Assembly (NCBI RefSeq): GCF_964204645.1
Contig: NC_134035.1
Location: forward strand, 9,982,501-10,046,500
Reading direction: 5' to 3'
DNA: 64,000 bases
Source of the DNA: Tubulanus polymorphus
Lineage: Eukaryota > Nemertea > Palaeonemertea > Tubulaniformes > Tubulanidae
Position numbers and translations under genes: made by a program. The notes below the pieces were generated by a model. It had not been told where the DNA came from, ran no database searches, and was given only the letters and a program-made list of their open reading frames with translations. Position 1 is the first letter of the stretch. Every line of letters begins with the position of its first letter. Shown piece by piece: positions 24,828 through 38,246 of the stretch.

Positions 24828-27800
24828 TTATTCGGCGGCTTCTCGTGCTGCTTCCTCGGCCGCTGCCTCCTTAGCTGCTTCTTCGAAAGGATTCGGCAAG
24901 CCTTCTTTTTCCCAGGACGGTAAAATTCGCGCCGTTTCTTCGGCGAATATTGGGCCTGTAAAAACGTCTTTTCGTTCGCCGTAATTTCGTCTATCCGTGT
25001 GCCGTTCGTATTTGCTGCATAATTGGATCTTCGGCTTTAAATGGATCGGGTTTTACATACATTATCATGACGTATACTCGAGGAAGAATTAGATCGAGTA
25101 AAAATAACCGAAAAATGCACTTTTGTCTTCGTTCGTATTTCTGGAGCTATGTATTTCATTATGGAAGTTTGATTCGAAAAATCGAACTTGAAAATCGACA
25201 TCAGTATCAAAAGTTGATTACTTACTGGAGCTCCGGCAAATCTTTGAGACATTGGATCCTCACTGGAGTGAAAAGAAATGTTGTTTGATATATGACAAAA
25301 TTCTGTGAGTTAGTAAAACTACAACTTTTATATCATTTTCGAGAAGCGAACTTGTACTTACTCGTCGCCTCCTTCACCGCCAACGACCTTTTGTTTTTGT
25401 CTGAAAAAGACAAAGATGATTATTTAAAAAACCGCCATGCTCATATGGAATATATCGATCGATAAGGCTGGTGTGTTGGTCTAACAAACGTGTGTACTGG
25501 GACGAATTCTCAACCTGTTGTTCGCTTTGTCTCTTTGTCAGTAAAGCCCGTTACTGCTGCAAAGACGGGCGCCGAATATAACCACGACTCGAAACTTACC
25601 CTTTGTTCATCTGTCTAGCGCGTTCGGCAAGTTCCGACATCTAAAAAGTAGATTGCGTACTCATTTCATATTCACTAAAGTCCATTTCAAACAAAATGCG
25701 CTTCGGGTCGAGCCCCGAAAGATTCGATGCTAACAGAAGTAGGCTAGCAGTAGAAGACATAATAAGGAAAGCCCCTTCCAATATTAATATTAAGGAACAT
25801 CACCCCTGGAAATAAGAAGGGAGTCACACATTCTGAAGACCTGATCGAACAACAGCACTAACAACTCACCTCGACATTCTTCGTCTTACACTGGTTCTCC
25901 AAATCGTATTTGTCACCGACCAAAGCAATCAACCGGTCGTGCAGTTCCTTGGCTTTCTCTTTCAACTGATCTACTCCTAAACCAGAGATATCCAATGGCT
26001 GCACTCTCTGGGCCAGGATGGCTTGTTTCTCGGCTTCCAACTGTTCTTTTGATTTAGTGACCTCCTCCTTTGAAACGTCAGCCTGTATCGAACAAAGCAG
26101 AGATGAAAATCAATATAAGCATCTCATGGATGAAGCGTTCATATTTTTGTCTTTGCTCCTCAAACATTTTGTCACACGACCTAGATGATAATAATGTCGC
26201 GGAAAGAGATATTCGTGACAATTTGTATGAATCCTGGAATAAAAAGAGAATTTTTATGAACACAAAGCGCTTGGAGCAAGGCGCGTAGCATAGCGTGGAG
26301 ATATCGAGAGGGCACGAATATTGTTTCAGAGAGTTTGAATTAACGGTTTTTGTTCTATCGATGTTAGAAGAGCTAATAGAGACATTAATTATTAGGACAC
26401 TTAGTTGTTTAACTGAATCTTTAAAAACAACGAACTGGATCGAAACAGTTGGGTATAATGAACTACGTAACAACTCATCCGAAACGAAATAAATCACGGA
26501 CTTTCCACAGAAATTGTACAAAATTATGGATAGAACACAAAGATAATCAATTCGCTAATACAAACATTTTACGATTTTAGTTTTAAATTGAAAATGTTCT
26601 TCAACATTTTCTGATATTTCTGATGATACTTTATCGCTCTCCCGTCGAAGCGGTTGTTTTCAACTTATTGAAATATGAAAGGAAAACAACTAAAATTCTC
26701 GATTATTTAGAAAGACTAAAGGCGCATATTGCCAACGCAGCGCTGCGTGGGATGATCCCAGGTACTCAAATACTATCACTGAAATAAAACGGAAATGAAA
26801 CTCAGTCGGTTTACACCGGGTAGGATGTATATGGAACAACAACTGAATTACAGAGGGCGAAACATGGTCACTTCTATGTCTATGGTTCAGCTATACTGGT
26901 CATGCATTGATCTTTGGAAATTCAGCCCAAGAATCTTCTACGATCGACTTTTCCGTTAGATTAGATATAAAGGTTCCGTATACTAAAACGTTAAACAGAA
27001 CAGCGGTGCCACCAAGTGCTAATCAATAAATTCTTGGACTGAGTTTCGCTGCTATGGATTTTTCACCTGATAGTCATCATATGACCGGTTTGCTACCTGA
27101 ATCAACTCGCTGGAATATTTCGGATCGTCCTGTAAGAGAGATTATCGAAATATCCGGCTCATTTCTAGCGACTATACACGCAGACGATGGTCTGAACTCA
27201 GCGGCGCTATCAGAGGCGACAGCAGATTAAAGCGCAGCGATTACAAGCAATAAAGCACATGCTAAAGCACATATTATTATAATTTTCTTTAAATACATAT
27301 CCAACTACATATCCATTTCTAGATTACGTTTTCGTAAAGATTTGATGATTAATCATAACCACGACGTATCCAGACAAAGATTTTCACTTACATCTTGAGC
27401 CCCACTTCCAGATTTCTTTGTGATTGAGAAGTTCCTCTTGCCAAGATTTTTTGTACGTTCTTCGGCTTCCATGCGTTGCTGTTCTCGGGCAGCCCATTTG
27501 GCTGCTTCTTTCTCCGCCTTTACCCTCTGTCGCTCTTCCTTTTAAAAACATAGCATAATTTTTTCTTGTGAAGGACATGCTTTTTGAATATTGTAAATTT
27601 GTGTAATATCTTCGCTGTGTATTATTGTGATTTTAAGAGCCGCGAATCGGAACTGACGGTTATGGTTTTTCAGATTTACTATTTACCTCCTCGGCACGTC
27701 TTTTCTGATCATCGGCTTGACGCTTCTCGGCCAGAAGACGCTCCTCTTCCAGACGTTCTTGCTTGCGAACCTCCTAGTTAACAGAACATGAACAATTTGT

Positions 27801-30800
27801 TTATGAACATGCCGCGTCGAATCAAAGCTAGCAAAGAACGAACTTTGTACAATCATGATTGGCTTGATTATTTAATCTTTTTCTATGATATCATGAAATA
27901 AAAACGTGGCCTAGTCATTCCAAATTAAGAAACGCATTACCCTTTTCTCCCTTAATTCAGCGATCTCTCGTTCCATAGTTTCTCTTTCTTCTTTTCTCAT
28001 TTCTTCATATTCACGGATTTCTTCCTCCATCTTAGCCTTGTCTTTTTCCTTCTTTTCCTAGGATGACAAAGCAATGAAAATTTTGTATCAAAACCGTAGC
28101 ATTTCTTTGATATCGTTTGAATTATCCTAGTTATCTGTATCTACAATAGCATAGAAGAGTATACACAAAAAGAGAGAATTTCTAAAATAATCCAACTTAC
28201 GTCCATCATCATCTGTGCCTCAGAACGTCCACTATCATCAGCCTGAGGTCTGAAAATCAACAGTTAAATGTTGTTTTATGAATATAACACGAATTGATGA
28301 TTTTCACTGTCGAGGATCGATGTTATATTATAAAGCGTGTATTCATACTTTTATATTACTTGGGTTGTCTATCAGTTACTTTGATTTAACTGTTTTATCT
28401 ATTTTCATTGATCAAACGTGAACTAAACTATATAAACTAAACTAAAGTTAAACTTATTATTTTCATAGAATCTTTAGTGAACTATAAGGGGCCAGTCGAC
28501 GGTTGTTGTTGTTTTTTCTTTTTTCTTTTAGAACTGAATTGTTTTTTCAAGCGAAGTAAATTCATCCTATTTTTTCGAGATATGATGTTAGATACCACGA
28601 ACACAAATATTAGAATCCTTAATGAAGGTTTTAGGGATTTTATAGAACTATTCTACAATCTAGAAACCTACACTAAAAGCTTTGCCAACTATAGCATTAA
28701 TATCATTTGAACAAGATGAATTAAGACATCAACACGCAAGATGTTTTGTTTATCCAATTAGGAATCCATTAATGTTTCGTGTAAACGCTTTTAGCATTTT
28801 CATAGAAAGAAACATGTCTTTATGTTTATAATAAGTTTCATTTAATTCTATAACGTTTTAAAACTCTTTTGTAAATACTCTTGTACAATAACGTCATTCC
28901 ATTCCGTGGTTTCGTGGAATTTGTTTTAGAAATACACATGATATGCAAACCGACAAGTAGAGAAAATAGAAAAAGAAAACATGCCCAGGCATTTTACAGT
29001 TAAATGCAATCAATGCCTGATACAGAACATCTATGGCTGGACTCATCAACGAGCGGTTCACGTCGGTTTTGAGTCCACGGGATTCTAAATAGTTCGCTAT
29101 ATCTTTCAACAAGTATTCGACCTTGCGATGTGGGTCATTCGAAGTCTTCGAAAACGAAGTTTGTCCAAAGGGCTACATGTATTTATTTAGAGAATGACTC
29201 TCCGCTAGGTTTTTATCATTCGGAACCTGATAAGGTAGGCCTACAATTTACGACGTTTTTCCTCAATAGAGGTCTCGTATAGTATGCTTGTCAATCAGTG
29301 CTGGAGACTTTCCAGATCAGGGAGTTTACAGATTTCGAGCGTCCGTCATCGTAAATCACCTATTGGGTTTGACCACCAATATGGCGTTTGTCATTTGGAA
29401 AAAAGCGCATGTCCGCAAAGGCTGACTGCAAGAGCTTTATAACGGGGTGTATCCCAGACTCATGAACGGACGAAGACCCGCTCGCTTTATAAGCATTGAT
29501 GAAGAACATGACGTAAATGCGAGTGGACGAGTAGCCAATCAGCGACAGCCGGCTCACCGGAAACGGCGGATGCTAAACGAAAATGAAAAAAAAGAAAATA
29601 ACGGGGAGAGACACATCTTCTGAAAAGCATTTGATTAATCGAAAGTAGTTATTGAAGCGATCGAAACCCAGTTCATACGAAGTCGCAAGTGGTGTTTCCG
29701 AAGCGTGACGATTTGACCATCGCTGGTTTGAAGTGGGTTTCTTGACATGCGCGTGAAGAGATGAATAGAATGTATTATAGCTGTCATTATTCTGTCTCTC
29801 AGATTTTATGTTTGCTCAGATGAATACAGTGGTAAATAGAAATTTTGAAACCACCACAGTCGACCTAAAAGTAAAGATAGCGTTTCACCTGCCTAAGACG
29901 AGACAAGCTGCTCATATTGTAATTCGTCGAAACATAACCGTATATGAATTGGCGTCGAATTTCCAGGGAGAATTAATTCCATTTATTGATTATATGACGG
30001 ACAATGTTTCATGCATTTTTGATGCATTTGTTTGAACGATACGTTATTGTTCGTGTTAGTTTTTTTTTTTGAATGAACTCCATTACAGAAATGCTCCATG
30101 CATAAAACGGTGTCAAGAATCTCCCGCATCGTCATGTGAATCGTCCGTCATTTAATGAAAATAATAAATGTAATTTTAAAGAAGGAAATAGTTCTGCATT
30201 AATGGTCATTCGTGAAACGATAGAGAAAAGAAGGTTTGCACTGACATCATGACGTTTTGATCCATTATGGCCGGTCGTCAGTTATGACTTTCTAATTTCA
30301 GTGACTTTCTAACCTATTTGGACATACGGACGAGACCTCCATAAGCCCAACGACCGTGGGAAGATTTTTTTCCGATCTAAGCTCGCGAATTGTTCGCGAT
30401 AGTGAAGCACGATGATTTGAGCAACGGATCCTGGTGTCGTATGTCAAGTTAGTGGAAAGCGAAAAAAAATCTTCCCAAAGCGTATAGCGTATAGAACGTC
30501 AGTAGATGAAACGTGGAAGGTCTCTCTTCAATGTGACGAAACGATGACAAGCCTGGTGTAAGTAATGACGGAGGTCGGCGCGTACGACACAAAATGATAG
30601 CGCAGCAGCTGTTGTGGTTGTTGTTGTTGTAATGTTTGCTGGAGAATGCTCGCAGTAAGGAAACAATGACATGATAAAAACTATTATAGCGTGCATTCAA
30701 CTGTTTTTGAGTTTCACTGGAATAGCCAGTTTGACATTCCGACAAGCAAGCCTACATATCTACCAGTCGTATTTCAATTGAAAACTTTTTAGCTGTTAGC

Positions 30801-33800
30801 CAGGAAGCTCATTGAGAATTTTCAGATTCTACGATTTATGATCGGGATTGAGCGACTATTCGTTGTACTGGTAGACACGTAGCGGATTGGTTTTATTAAT
30901 ACGAAGAGAAAGAATATATGAACGAGGCTCCATCATCCGCAGTCAGAATGAACCCTTACATTGGCTTAGGTCGTGGCGGCTCCCTGAAAGGTAGATGAAA
31001 TAAAGAATTAATTAAAATCACTTCAAAATAATCATTTTCACGAAAACGTTGGAAAATGTCGTGTGTCACTTCGGTAAAAAGTTGTCAATTTCAGTATTAT
31101 ACGATAGTTATCGTATTGTACGGTTTTGGTTACCGCAATCCATTTTCTTTTTTAATCTTATTATCATCATCATCTCTTAATTAGATTTAAATTAGACTCA
31201 ATACAAAGCGCGCTGTTTTTTAAGGCTGGTTTTATTCGATGAAATGCCACAAGCGACGACATGACGAAACAGTTTATTACAAGCGGAGTTGTGTGCATTC
31301 CCGTGAAAACGTACGATAAAAAAAGAACGATTTATTTCGATTTGTGGAACAACGTGATTCGTGTCCGCAATGCGTCGTGGACTTTATCAAATATTCTGAT
31401 TTCGTAGACCAAATTCAAGCTATTTAAGTAAAACAATATTTTTGACGACGAAATCTGTGAATTTGAAAACTATGAAAAGATTAGTTTTTGTGTTTAAATC
31501 CCCTTACATTTCGTTCATGGAATCGTAAAAATTTGAAACGTTTAAAGAACTATGAAAAGATTAGTTTTTGTGTTTAAATCCCCTCAAATTTCATTCATAG
31601 AATCGTAGAAATTTGAAGTATTTGAGAATTCTAAGATTTGGATGAATTATATATTATATCGAGTTAATTGAATCAAATACTGACAAAATATCGTTAAATA
31701 TCTAAACCAAAACAAATCATTTGAGACTTTTTCTTTGTTGTTCCGCGCCGAGTGAGTTGAAAATGATGATTATTTATAAACATACACGTAAGAATGGAAA
31801 TGCAACCTGACAACACAATTTTTTTACATGATTTTCAACGCGTGATTAGAGAATTGTCAATGGACGTATATTACGTGAACGCGTACTGATAAGCTGAGAA
31901 TGCGGCGACGTAAGGCACATGAAATACACCACGAAAAGATGCTGAAATATTACGAAGAGTTTTTTACGTGTAAAGTAATAAGCGACTAAGGAAAAGCATG
32001 CGCAACTCGGAGTAGTATTTTCCTCCCGTAGATAAAGCGACGAACAGTATTTGATCTAGAAATCATGATTATACGGCAATTGGAATCAGATATGGATATT
32101 TAATTCATCAAAAAGATCTTCAAAATTTTCCTTGGCCTAAATTACGATACAACATTCGTATTCTAACGATACATTTTCCATATCTTCTTCTCAAAGTGCC
32201 GTTCGTGTTAGGTGCAAAGAGCCAACGGACAAATAAATGCCTTACTTCTTCGGTGGTGGGGTCGGTTCCCTCTGCTCGCTGTTTCGAATAAAACAAATGG
32301 TAAGCGTCTAGTTCACAAAATATGGTGAAAATCGATCGGATCCACACTCAAAATAAGCAAACGAAATATAAGGCAAGAATATATTGCTGCTAACTATGTT
32401 TCAATTTAAAATATAAGATTAAATAGATATATCTCCTTCAAGTGCCAAATATAATAGCTGACCAAAAACACAAATATAGTGAGTTTTTAGTACTAGAATA
32501 GAAGTTTATAGCTAGTGCTAGATGCCTAGACCGTCTACAAGCTTCGCTACTCTAATTTCCACGGAGCTCAGATTCTCTTTCGCTTAGTAATTATCTAAAA
32601 TTTTAAACCAGATTTCGGGTGTTTTTTAATCGAGTTTAAGGTTGAAAATTTGGAAAAAAAAACAATATAACCACACGCTGGGGAATGAAAAATAAATGTT
32701 TTCTGGAGCTGTGCACTGTGTTAAAAAGTGCGTACGCGAATGATCTTTGGGGTTCCTTTTCTTACTACTATTATTTCGGTATGAAATTCAAGGGTCACCA
32801 CACACACCACGCACACAATATTATTATTATGAACAGGATTGGAAAAAAACGATGTGCAAAAAAAAACACTCACGGTGTAGGATCCCGAACTGGCGAATCG
32901 TCCCTATACGCAGCGACGCGAAAGAAGTAAAGAAAGAAGAAGACAGAAGAAACGAGATAAGATTCAAGATAAGACACAAGGCAACGATATAAACTAAGAC
33001 GCCATTACGTAATCGGCAGCCAATGCGAGAAACAAGAAGTCAAAATGTTGCATTTTTTGTCTTGAAATAAAAATGTTAAAGAAACTGCTACGAATTGGCC
33101 ACCGATGAAAATGGCACCAGTGAATAGAGCGATAGATTGACAAAGGGATAGATAGCTAGATTTCAATATTTTTGAATAGCTTACAAGTAGAATAACAACA
33201 ATATTGCAAGAAAGATTTTGTCAACACATGTGCACAATATCTAGGCAACTGATGCATTTTACTCATATCTATATTTATATTTTTACGAGGCAGTATAGCT
33301 CAGAACACATACTTTTAATGATATACAACAAACCTTTTGCTGTTTATAATAAAAAAAAGCACAAAAAGACACAGTTTTCGTTTCAGAATATAAAAGTTAC
33401 AGGTATCACACAGCATTGCGTTGTAATGCGTGTTTTCAACAAATCCGGATTCGAACCCACTACGCTTGACTGACGTAACGTGTCTAGATTCGAATCGCGG
33501 ACTTGTAAGGACAGATATAGGTAAATATTTCTTTTATAGAAATACATTTCCATAAAGTTCAAAGCGAGCGGCGTTCGTTTACAAAGCTCACAGCAAAGAT
33601 CACTCACATATATGACACATAAGACATGCATTTATCGTGAGATAGAAAATAATATGTGACGTAATATTGATATGGGATGAGTTGTGATTTGCTGTTTGGG
33701 TTTCTTTAGATTTACAGAAGTAAATTCGTAGTGCGGGTTGTTTAATGTGTTTGGGGGTGTTTCATATGTGATAAATAGATTATCAAATTGAGCGAACACT

Positions 33801-34716
33801 CATTTGACGTTTTACATTGTGCTGGGTTTGCATCTAAAATTATGCATTGAATTATTGGAAATCTATGTTTAAGAAGGTATTAGTAACAGAGGTTGAGGTG
33901 ATTTTAATCGTGAGGTTTTTACGAGGTAAGAAATATACATAAATTTTAATCAGGTTTTTAAAAGTTAACATCATTTCATCACAAATTATTACATCTAATT
34001 ATCAATACATTTCGATATAATTCGGTAAAACAAACTTTATCTTCTCAGAGGTTATATGAAAATCACAAAAACTGGAAAAAACCTACAGTTTTATTATTTC
34101 AAAAACTTCAAAAGCGATCTTTAAAAAGCGGCATATTTTAATCAAGCGACAACAAAAGCGCACTCTGATAGGAATACGTACCGCACTGGGGTTGAGGCTC
34201 TCTCCTCCTCTGGTTCAGGGCTATATATATATACACATTATATACAGTTCATGAAATTGAATTTAGCATTTTAATTGAAAAAAAGCCGAAAAATATCTCA
34301 CTGCTTTCCCGAGATCGCGATCAACATATTTCAAAGCATAGCGTGGCGTATAGCGGAGAACAAGATAGAATTCTGCGCCAATACAAGAAAATAACTGCCA
34401 GAAAAGTTGAATAAGGATGATAATGAGAGGCGTTTTAATGGAAGTTCCAGAAAGAAAAAGCCCCGTTTGTCATCCATATTGATAAGACGAAGTTATATAT
34501 GTATATACAACTAGATCGTTGCTGCATAAAATAGGGTTTTAAATGATAGGAAAAAATGATGATGATGATATAAAATCAGAATTCGTTCATCACGGACAGA
34601 AATTGAAAATGAACGTAGAATAGAATGAGAATGAGAATGAGAATGAGAATAAATGAGAAAACGTTAGATAAAGGTTAGGTAGAATGTTACCTGAAAGTTT
34701 GTTCGTCGTCAGACAT
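24828..34716 (-). CDS. TNNT: troponin T
   Basis: Twelve coding exons, 339 aa: 34716-34691, 32278-32246, 30983-30960, 28249-28201, 28057-27941, 27773-27687, 27538-27392, 26082-25870, 25640-25600, 25400-25362, 25262-25226, 25034-24828; all phases agree. A Pro/Asp/Glu-rich N-terminus is followed by a long charged coiled coil (about 45-150) and GKRNFSITKK. The TnI-binding core is near 188-225 (PLDISGLGVDQLKEKAKELH, then KYDLE). A protostome-type tail follows: PKIQLCSKYER at 272-282, RRNYGERKDVF, then an acidic Ala/Glu end. Troponin T anchors the Ca2+ switch to tropomyosin on muscle thin filaments. The small 5' exons (33 and 24 nt) are the kind often used alternatively in troponin T genes. The acceptor of the last exon (TTTAAAG) is weak, but only it gives the conserved KIQ..SKYER segment. 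Confidence 0.93.
28998..29172 (-). CDS. unassigned coding-like exon in troponin T intron 3 (B)
   Basis: Open from an acceptor ATACATGTAG ending at 29173 to a donor AACT|GTAAAA at 28998. It encodes about 58 residues including KVEYLLKDIANYLESRGLK and LMSPAIDVLYQALIAFN, helical and natural-looking. It does not fit troponin T. It may be part of a nested gene or relic together with exon A (29360-29572), but I could not join the two in phase. Family not recognised. Confidence 0.3.
29360..29572 (-). CDS. unassigned coding-like exon in troponin T intron 3 (A)
   Basis: Follows an acceptor TCGTTTAG (ending at 29573) and is open for 70 codons to TAG at 29360-29362. It includes VSRLSLIGYSSTRIYVMFF and HPVIKLLQSAFADMRFFPND. 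GT donors occur before the stop (ATTG|GTGGTC) and right after it (TAG|GTGATT). The sequence looks like a conserved globular protein, but I cannot name it. A relic of a processed or dispersed gene is possible. Confidence 0.3.
   Translation of the reverse strand, partial: HPPFPVSRLSLIGYSSTRIYVMFFINAYKASGSSSVHESGIHPVIKLLQSAFADMRFFPNDKRHIGGQTQ
31465..31626. repeat. 80-bp tandem duplication
   Basis: TATGAAAAGATTAGTTTTTG recurs at 31471 and 31551, with the following about 60 bp also repeated with few differences. It lies in troponin T intron 2. Confidence 0.75.
33433..33510. repeat. tRNA-B-box-like inverted repeat (copy 1)
   Basis: CCGGATTCGAACCCACTACG and TCTAGATTCGAATCGCGGAC form an imperfect inverted pair, each holding a GGTTCGAATCC-like word. 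Same layout as 62126-62210. No complete tRNA can be folded around either half by eye. Confidence 0.35.
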
Positions 34717-35192
34717 GATGATGATTGACTAAATATCTGAAATAAACAGAAATCGTAGGAATAGAAATAATGACGAGGTAAACAAAAATGTGGTGTGGAA
34801 CGGTTTGCGGTATCTCTGTATAGGGGTTGGGTTTCACAAACAAACGGTTGGTATACGTTGGTCGGGCTCCAACGGACACGAATAAGCCATTCTAGCGACT
34901 GAGTATGAATTTTTGGTATACGGCTTTTTGATAGGGTAGTCCATCAGTTGCCGTGTGAATGGATTAACTTGAAATAAAATGAAAAAACTTTTTGTAATAG
35001 GTATTATCTTAGCTATAAGATAGTCAGTTGAGATTGCGTGAATGTGGTTTGGTATGAAGGGAGAAAGAGGTATGTAAAATCTACGTCGATACAACGCCGC
35101 GTGTTGTTACGAAGGATATTGTTCTAAACGCGGTAAAGTGTCTATTTTTGAGTTAACGGCAATGATGTTATATTCGCGCTGTTCGATACCAT

Positions 35193-35495
35193 AGAGAAAA
35201 TACGATTCAGACAGCGAATGTAAAACCAAAGCTATCTGAGAAAAAGAGAGTATCAGCAGTACTTTTAGAAATTGAGATTTTCCAACATAAATCGCACATC
35301 TTGATATCTGAAATACTATTTTAAGAACGCTTTATTTTTTTTTTTAGAGAAAATACTATTCAGACTGCGAATTTTTAAAACCTGAGATATCCGAGAAAAA
35401 GAAAGTACCAGCAGTACTCCTAGAAATGTAAACTTTTTAAACATGAATTGCACATCTTGATATCGGAAGTACTTCTAAATTTTTTGGGAGAAAAT
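35193..35495. repeat. 153-bp tandem duplication
   Basis: AGAGAAAATAC.ATTCAGAC starts both halves at 35193 and 35346. Later words such as ATCAGCAGTACTTTTAGAAAT / ACCAGCAGTACTCCTAGAAAT and GCACATCTTGATATC also repeat. About 80% identity by eye. Confidence 0.7.
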
Positions 35496-36280
35496 GTTTC
35501 AAGCTTCTTATTTATTCAGATGAATCAACGACAGCCTTAGTTCATGGGGGTCGTAGAAAAACATTTCACTCTTCAAATCAAGAAGTGATTTTGATCTTAA
35601 AACGTCGTCCGACAACCGATTTCAAATAGTATTTTCACTGATATGTATATGACTGCCCTTCTGCGCCCATCCGTAACTGGTACCGCGGTTATGACCGCAC
35701 CCGTGGATGCGAGTTATTTAGGTTCTACATTCCTAATTGATGTTACGTTTGCACACATATACATATACACGAAGCATACGTTTGCGCATAGAACGGGTTA
35801 GTTAAGTACCGGGTAGGTATAATATCCATAGAGTTTCTGAAGAAAAGGTGTTCATCATCCAGTGAGAGTTATATATAAACACCTGGAAAGATTTACAGTT
35901 GTGGAATGTTACCGAGAGCTGAATAGCTGTTGTCTATCTCACCACCGGTATCTTCTCATACCCAGGCGCTATATGCGATTCACCGCGTCTGACATTTCGA
36001 AAATTATCTCATACATTATTTTCAGAAGCTGGGATTGCTTCGGATTCTATCGGGGTTATCCGATAGTGATGATAACAATAACCTTCCCTTCAACCAGTGG
36101 TTCGCGAAGGAAGGAAGACTCGCCTGGCTATTACATTGAAACATTTTTCGGTTTGAGAGTTATTGCTAATAGATAATGAAAAAGGGTTCTGACAAAACTT
36201 TACTTAAAAGCGGCTTTGAATTTAGGATAAGAGAAACTTGGTTTCCATGTAGACAAGATATTGAGTGACTCATATTAATG

Positions 36281-36434
36281 AAGTAAAATCCCACACAATA
36301 TAATGAAAAACTAGATGAGAGTTTGACGTTTCGTTCCAATTCTGTGGGCCATTTAAAAAAAAACAGTCCGATGTTTCTGAAAATTACCCATAGAATTGGA
36401 CCGAAACGTCGGAAATTATCATTGTTTTTACTTT
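36281..36434. mobile_element. hairpin element HP4
   Basis: Inverted arms contain TTTGACGTTTCGTTCCAATTC and GAATTGGACCGAAACGTCGG, with outer AAGTAAAA / TTTTACTT. The tip carries CCGAAACGTC, as in HP1 and HP2, but the CUGANGA half has decayed to CTGAAAA. Confidence 0.5.
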
Positions 36435-38240
36435 CAAGAGAACTTATTTTACATTTCAAAATTACATTTCGTGTATGATAGAAAAATTCGCAGGGTTTTC
36501 GTATGAATTGTTTTTACGATATATATACATCGAGAAATCCAGGAGACCCGGAAAAGTCAAACAGTGACTTATGAGAATACGAGCCCCCCCACCCTTACAG
36601 AGTCACTCGTAACCATTTTGAGAAAAGCCTTTTTATGAATATCTTATAAACATTTTAAGATGTATCTGTTGTATCTGAAAGATACAGTGTGGTAAAAACA
36701 TGGCGATAATAAGTATCGTTAAAATATATGACTAGTCACTTTCTTTTCGCATTAAATCATTTGAAGTGAATGTAAGAAAATCTTTGATATGGTTTAAGAT
36801 GTAACAGATAATACCCGCATATATCTATCAGCGAAGATAAAAGTAATGTTACCGTATAACTAATACACGCTAAGCGCTATATACTAAGAGTTATAAATAC
36901 CTAATGATCTCTGATGTAACGGGATACGCGCTTATACTCTCTGAGCTGGCTCTACATCGAAATGTTTACCTCATTTCTTTAGCCGAGGTTAAAACCGACA
37001 ACTTACATCGGTAACTTTCGAATTTAGAAAATAAAAATCTTTAAATCGTGTGTGTGTGTCATGCAGTCGGATAATTATAAAGTTATGATTTACTATTTCA
37101 AAAATACTCCGCCCTGGTTAAACTATGTAAATTCCTGAAAGCAGCTTTTGATCCTCGATAAAGTATCCTCCCAAATTTGTAAATCATTGTTATTGCTGCT
37201 TTTATGTATCGCCATGATTGTATTACATAAGTATATTTGTATTTAAACAAACTTACAATAAAAAAACAAATGGATGAATGAAGTCTATTTTTGTAGTGTG
37301 ATGTAATACTGCGAAATTCGATTTGCATTTAAATTGTAAAAATGAATATAGATAGATTTAATGCGAATGAATAACTTAAAACCATCTCTGAGAAAGCATC
37401 CGAAACAAGGACATAGCTACAATCAGATAAGGTCATCGGTTGATAATAAGGACCAATGTTATCAAGGTGTCTTCACGGTATAAACCCATATGGGTTTCGA
37501 CAACTTGTTAGTTAGTACAAAAGAAAATCCAGTAAATCTAAAACTTTTGTTAAAACTTGTGCATACGAAAGCGTTGATAAAACTTTGGAAGTTAAGAATT
37601 AGGAGAATGAACAATATTCCAAACCAAAGCTAATCTATGTGGTAATTTCACAAAACGTAATGAACAGGTGGCGCGGCATTATCTTCTAGGGTGGGACCTT
37701 CTAGAATTTAGAAGTAACTTATCAAGCAACGAAATTCAAAATTTACTTTCAAATGATGAACAGGTTTAACATTGAGAAATTAAAATTACTCTAAAACGTC
37801 GAAATTAAGAAAAAATTACCTGAATTAATCCACAAAACTCTGATCGCTGGCACCGAAGGCAAGGAGGAATGTCAAACCGCTAGGGACGACGGGAATGATA
37901 TCAAATCCAAGCAACTTCCGGTGTTCTCGGCCGCTGATTGGTTCGTCTCGCGCAGGGGAAGTTCACGATTTGAACTCTTCCGTATCGAAAAATCTAATAG
38001 AAAGTTCTAAATCGCTCGAAAATTACGCTTCAAATCTTCGGAATATAGGTTTCATAAGCTTTATTCGACCAAAGCGCTGTTGAGAATGCGATGTAGCCGG
38101 TTTGAAGCTGCCGGATAGATTCGTACGTTCGTGATTTGCTTTCACCCCCGCCTAGAAAACTTCGCTAGCATGATATTCTAATTCTGGATTCAGCCTCCTC
38201 GCAGTTTAACGTTCACCAGTAGTTGCCCGACTTGCAACCA

Positions 38241-38246
38241 TTTATA
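38241..38246 (-). promoter_or_regulatory. candidate TATA box for troponin T
   Basis: Minus strand reads GCTATAAATGG. A start near 38212 and the donor at 37820 would make a 5'UTR exon of about 390 nt feeding the acceptor at about 34731. This rests on spacing alone. Confidence 0.25.

Larger units (their letters stand above)
34717..38210. other. upstream region of troponin T
   Basis: An acceptor TATTTAG at about 34731 precedes the ATG, so a 5'UTR intron is likely. A candidate 5'UTR exon ends at 37820 (ATTCAG|GTAATT). The region also holds a 153-bp tandem duplication (35193-35495) and hairpin HP4 (36281-36434). I see no protein-coding gene. Confidence 0.35.

Noticed and set aside
24828..26082. 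Initial reading of the 25.9-kb exon as troponin I
   Set aside because: The core also resembles troponin I, but the long charged N-terminus, the lack of a DLRGKF-type inhibitory region and the protostome KIQ..SKYER tail identify troponin T.
30449..30745. 98-codon minus-strand frame in troponin T intron 3
   Set aside because: Driven by an ACA/GTT trinucleotide run and low-complexity sequence; no splice context or domain.
35862..36176. 104-codon plus-strand frame
   Set aside because: No domain, no signal peptide, no splice or poly(A) context; length is within chance for the region.
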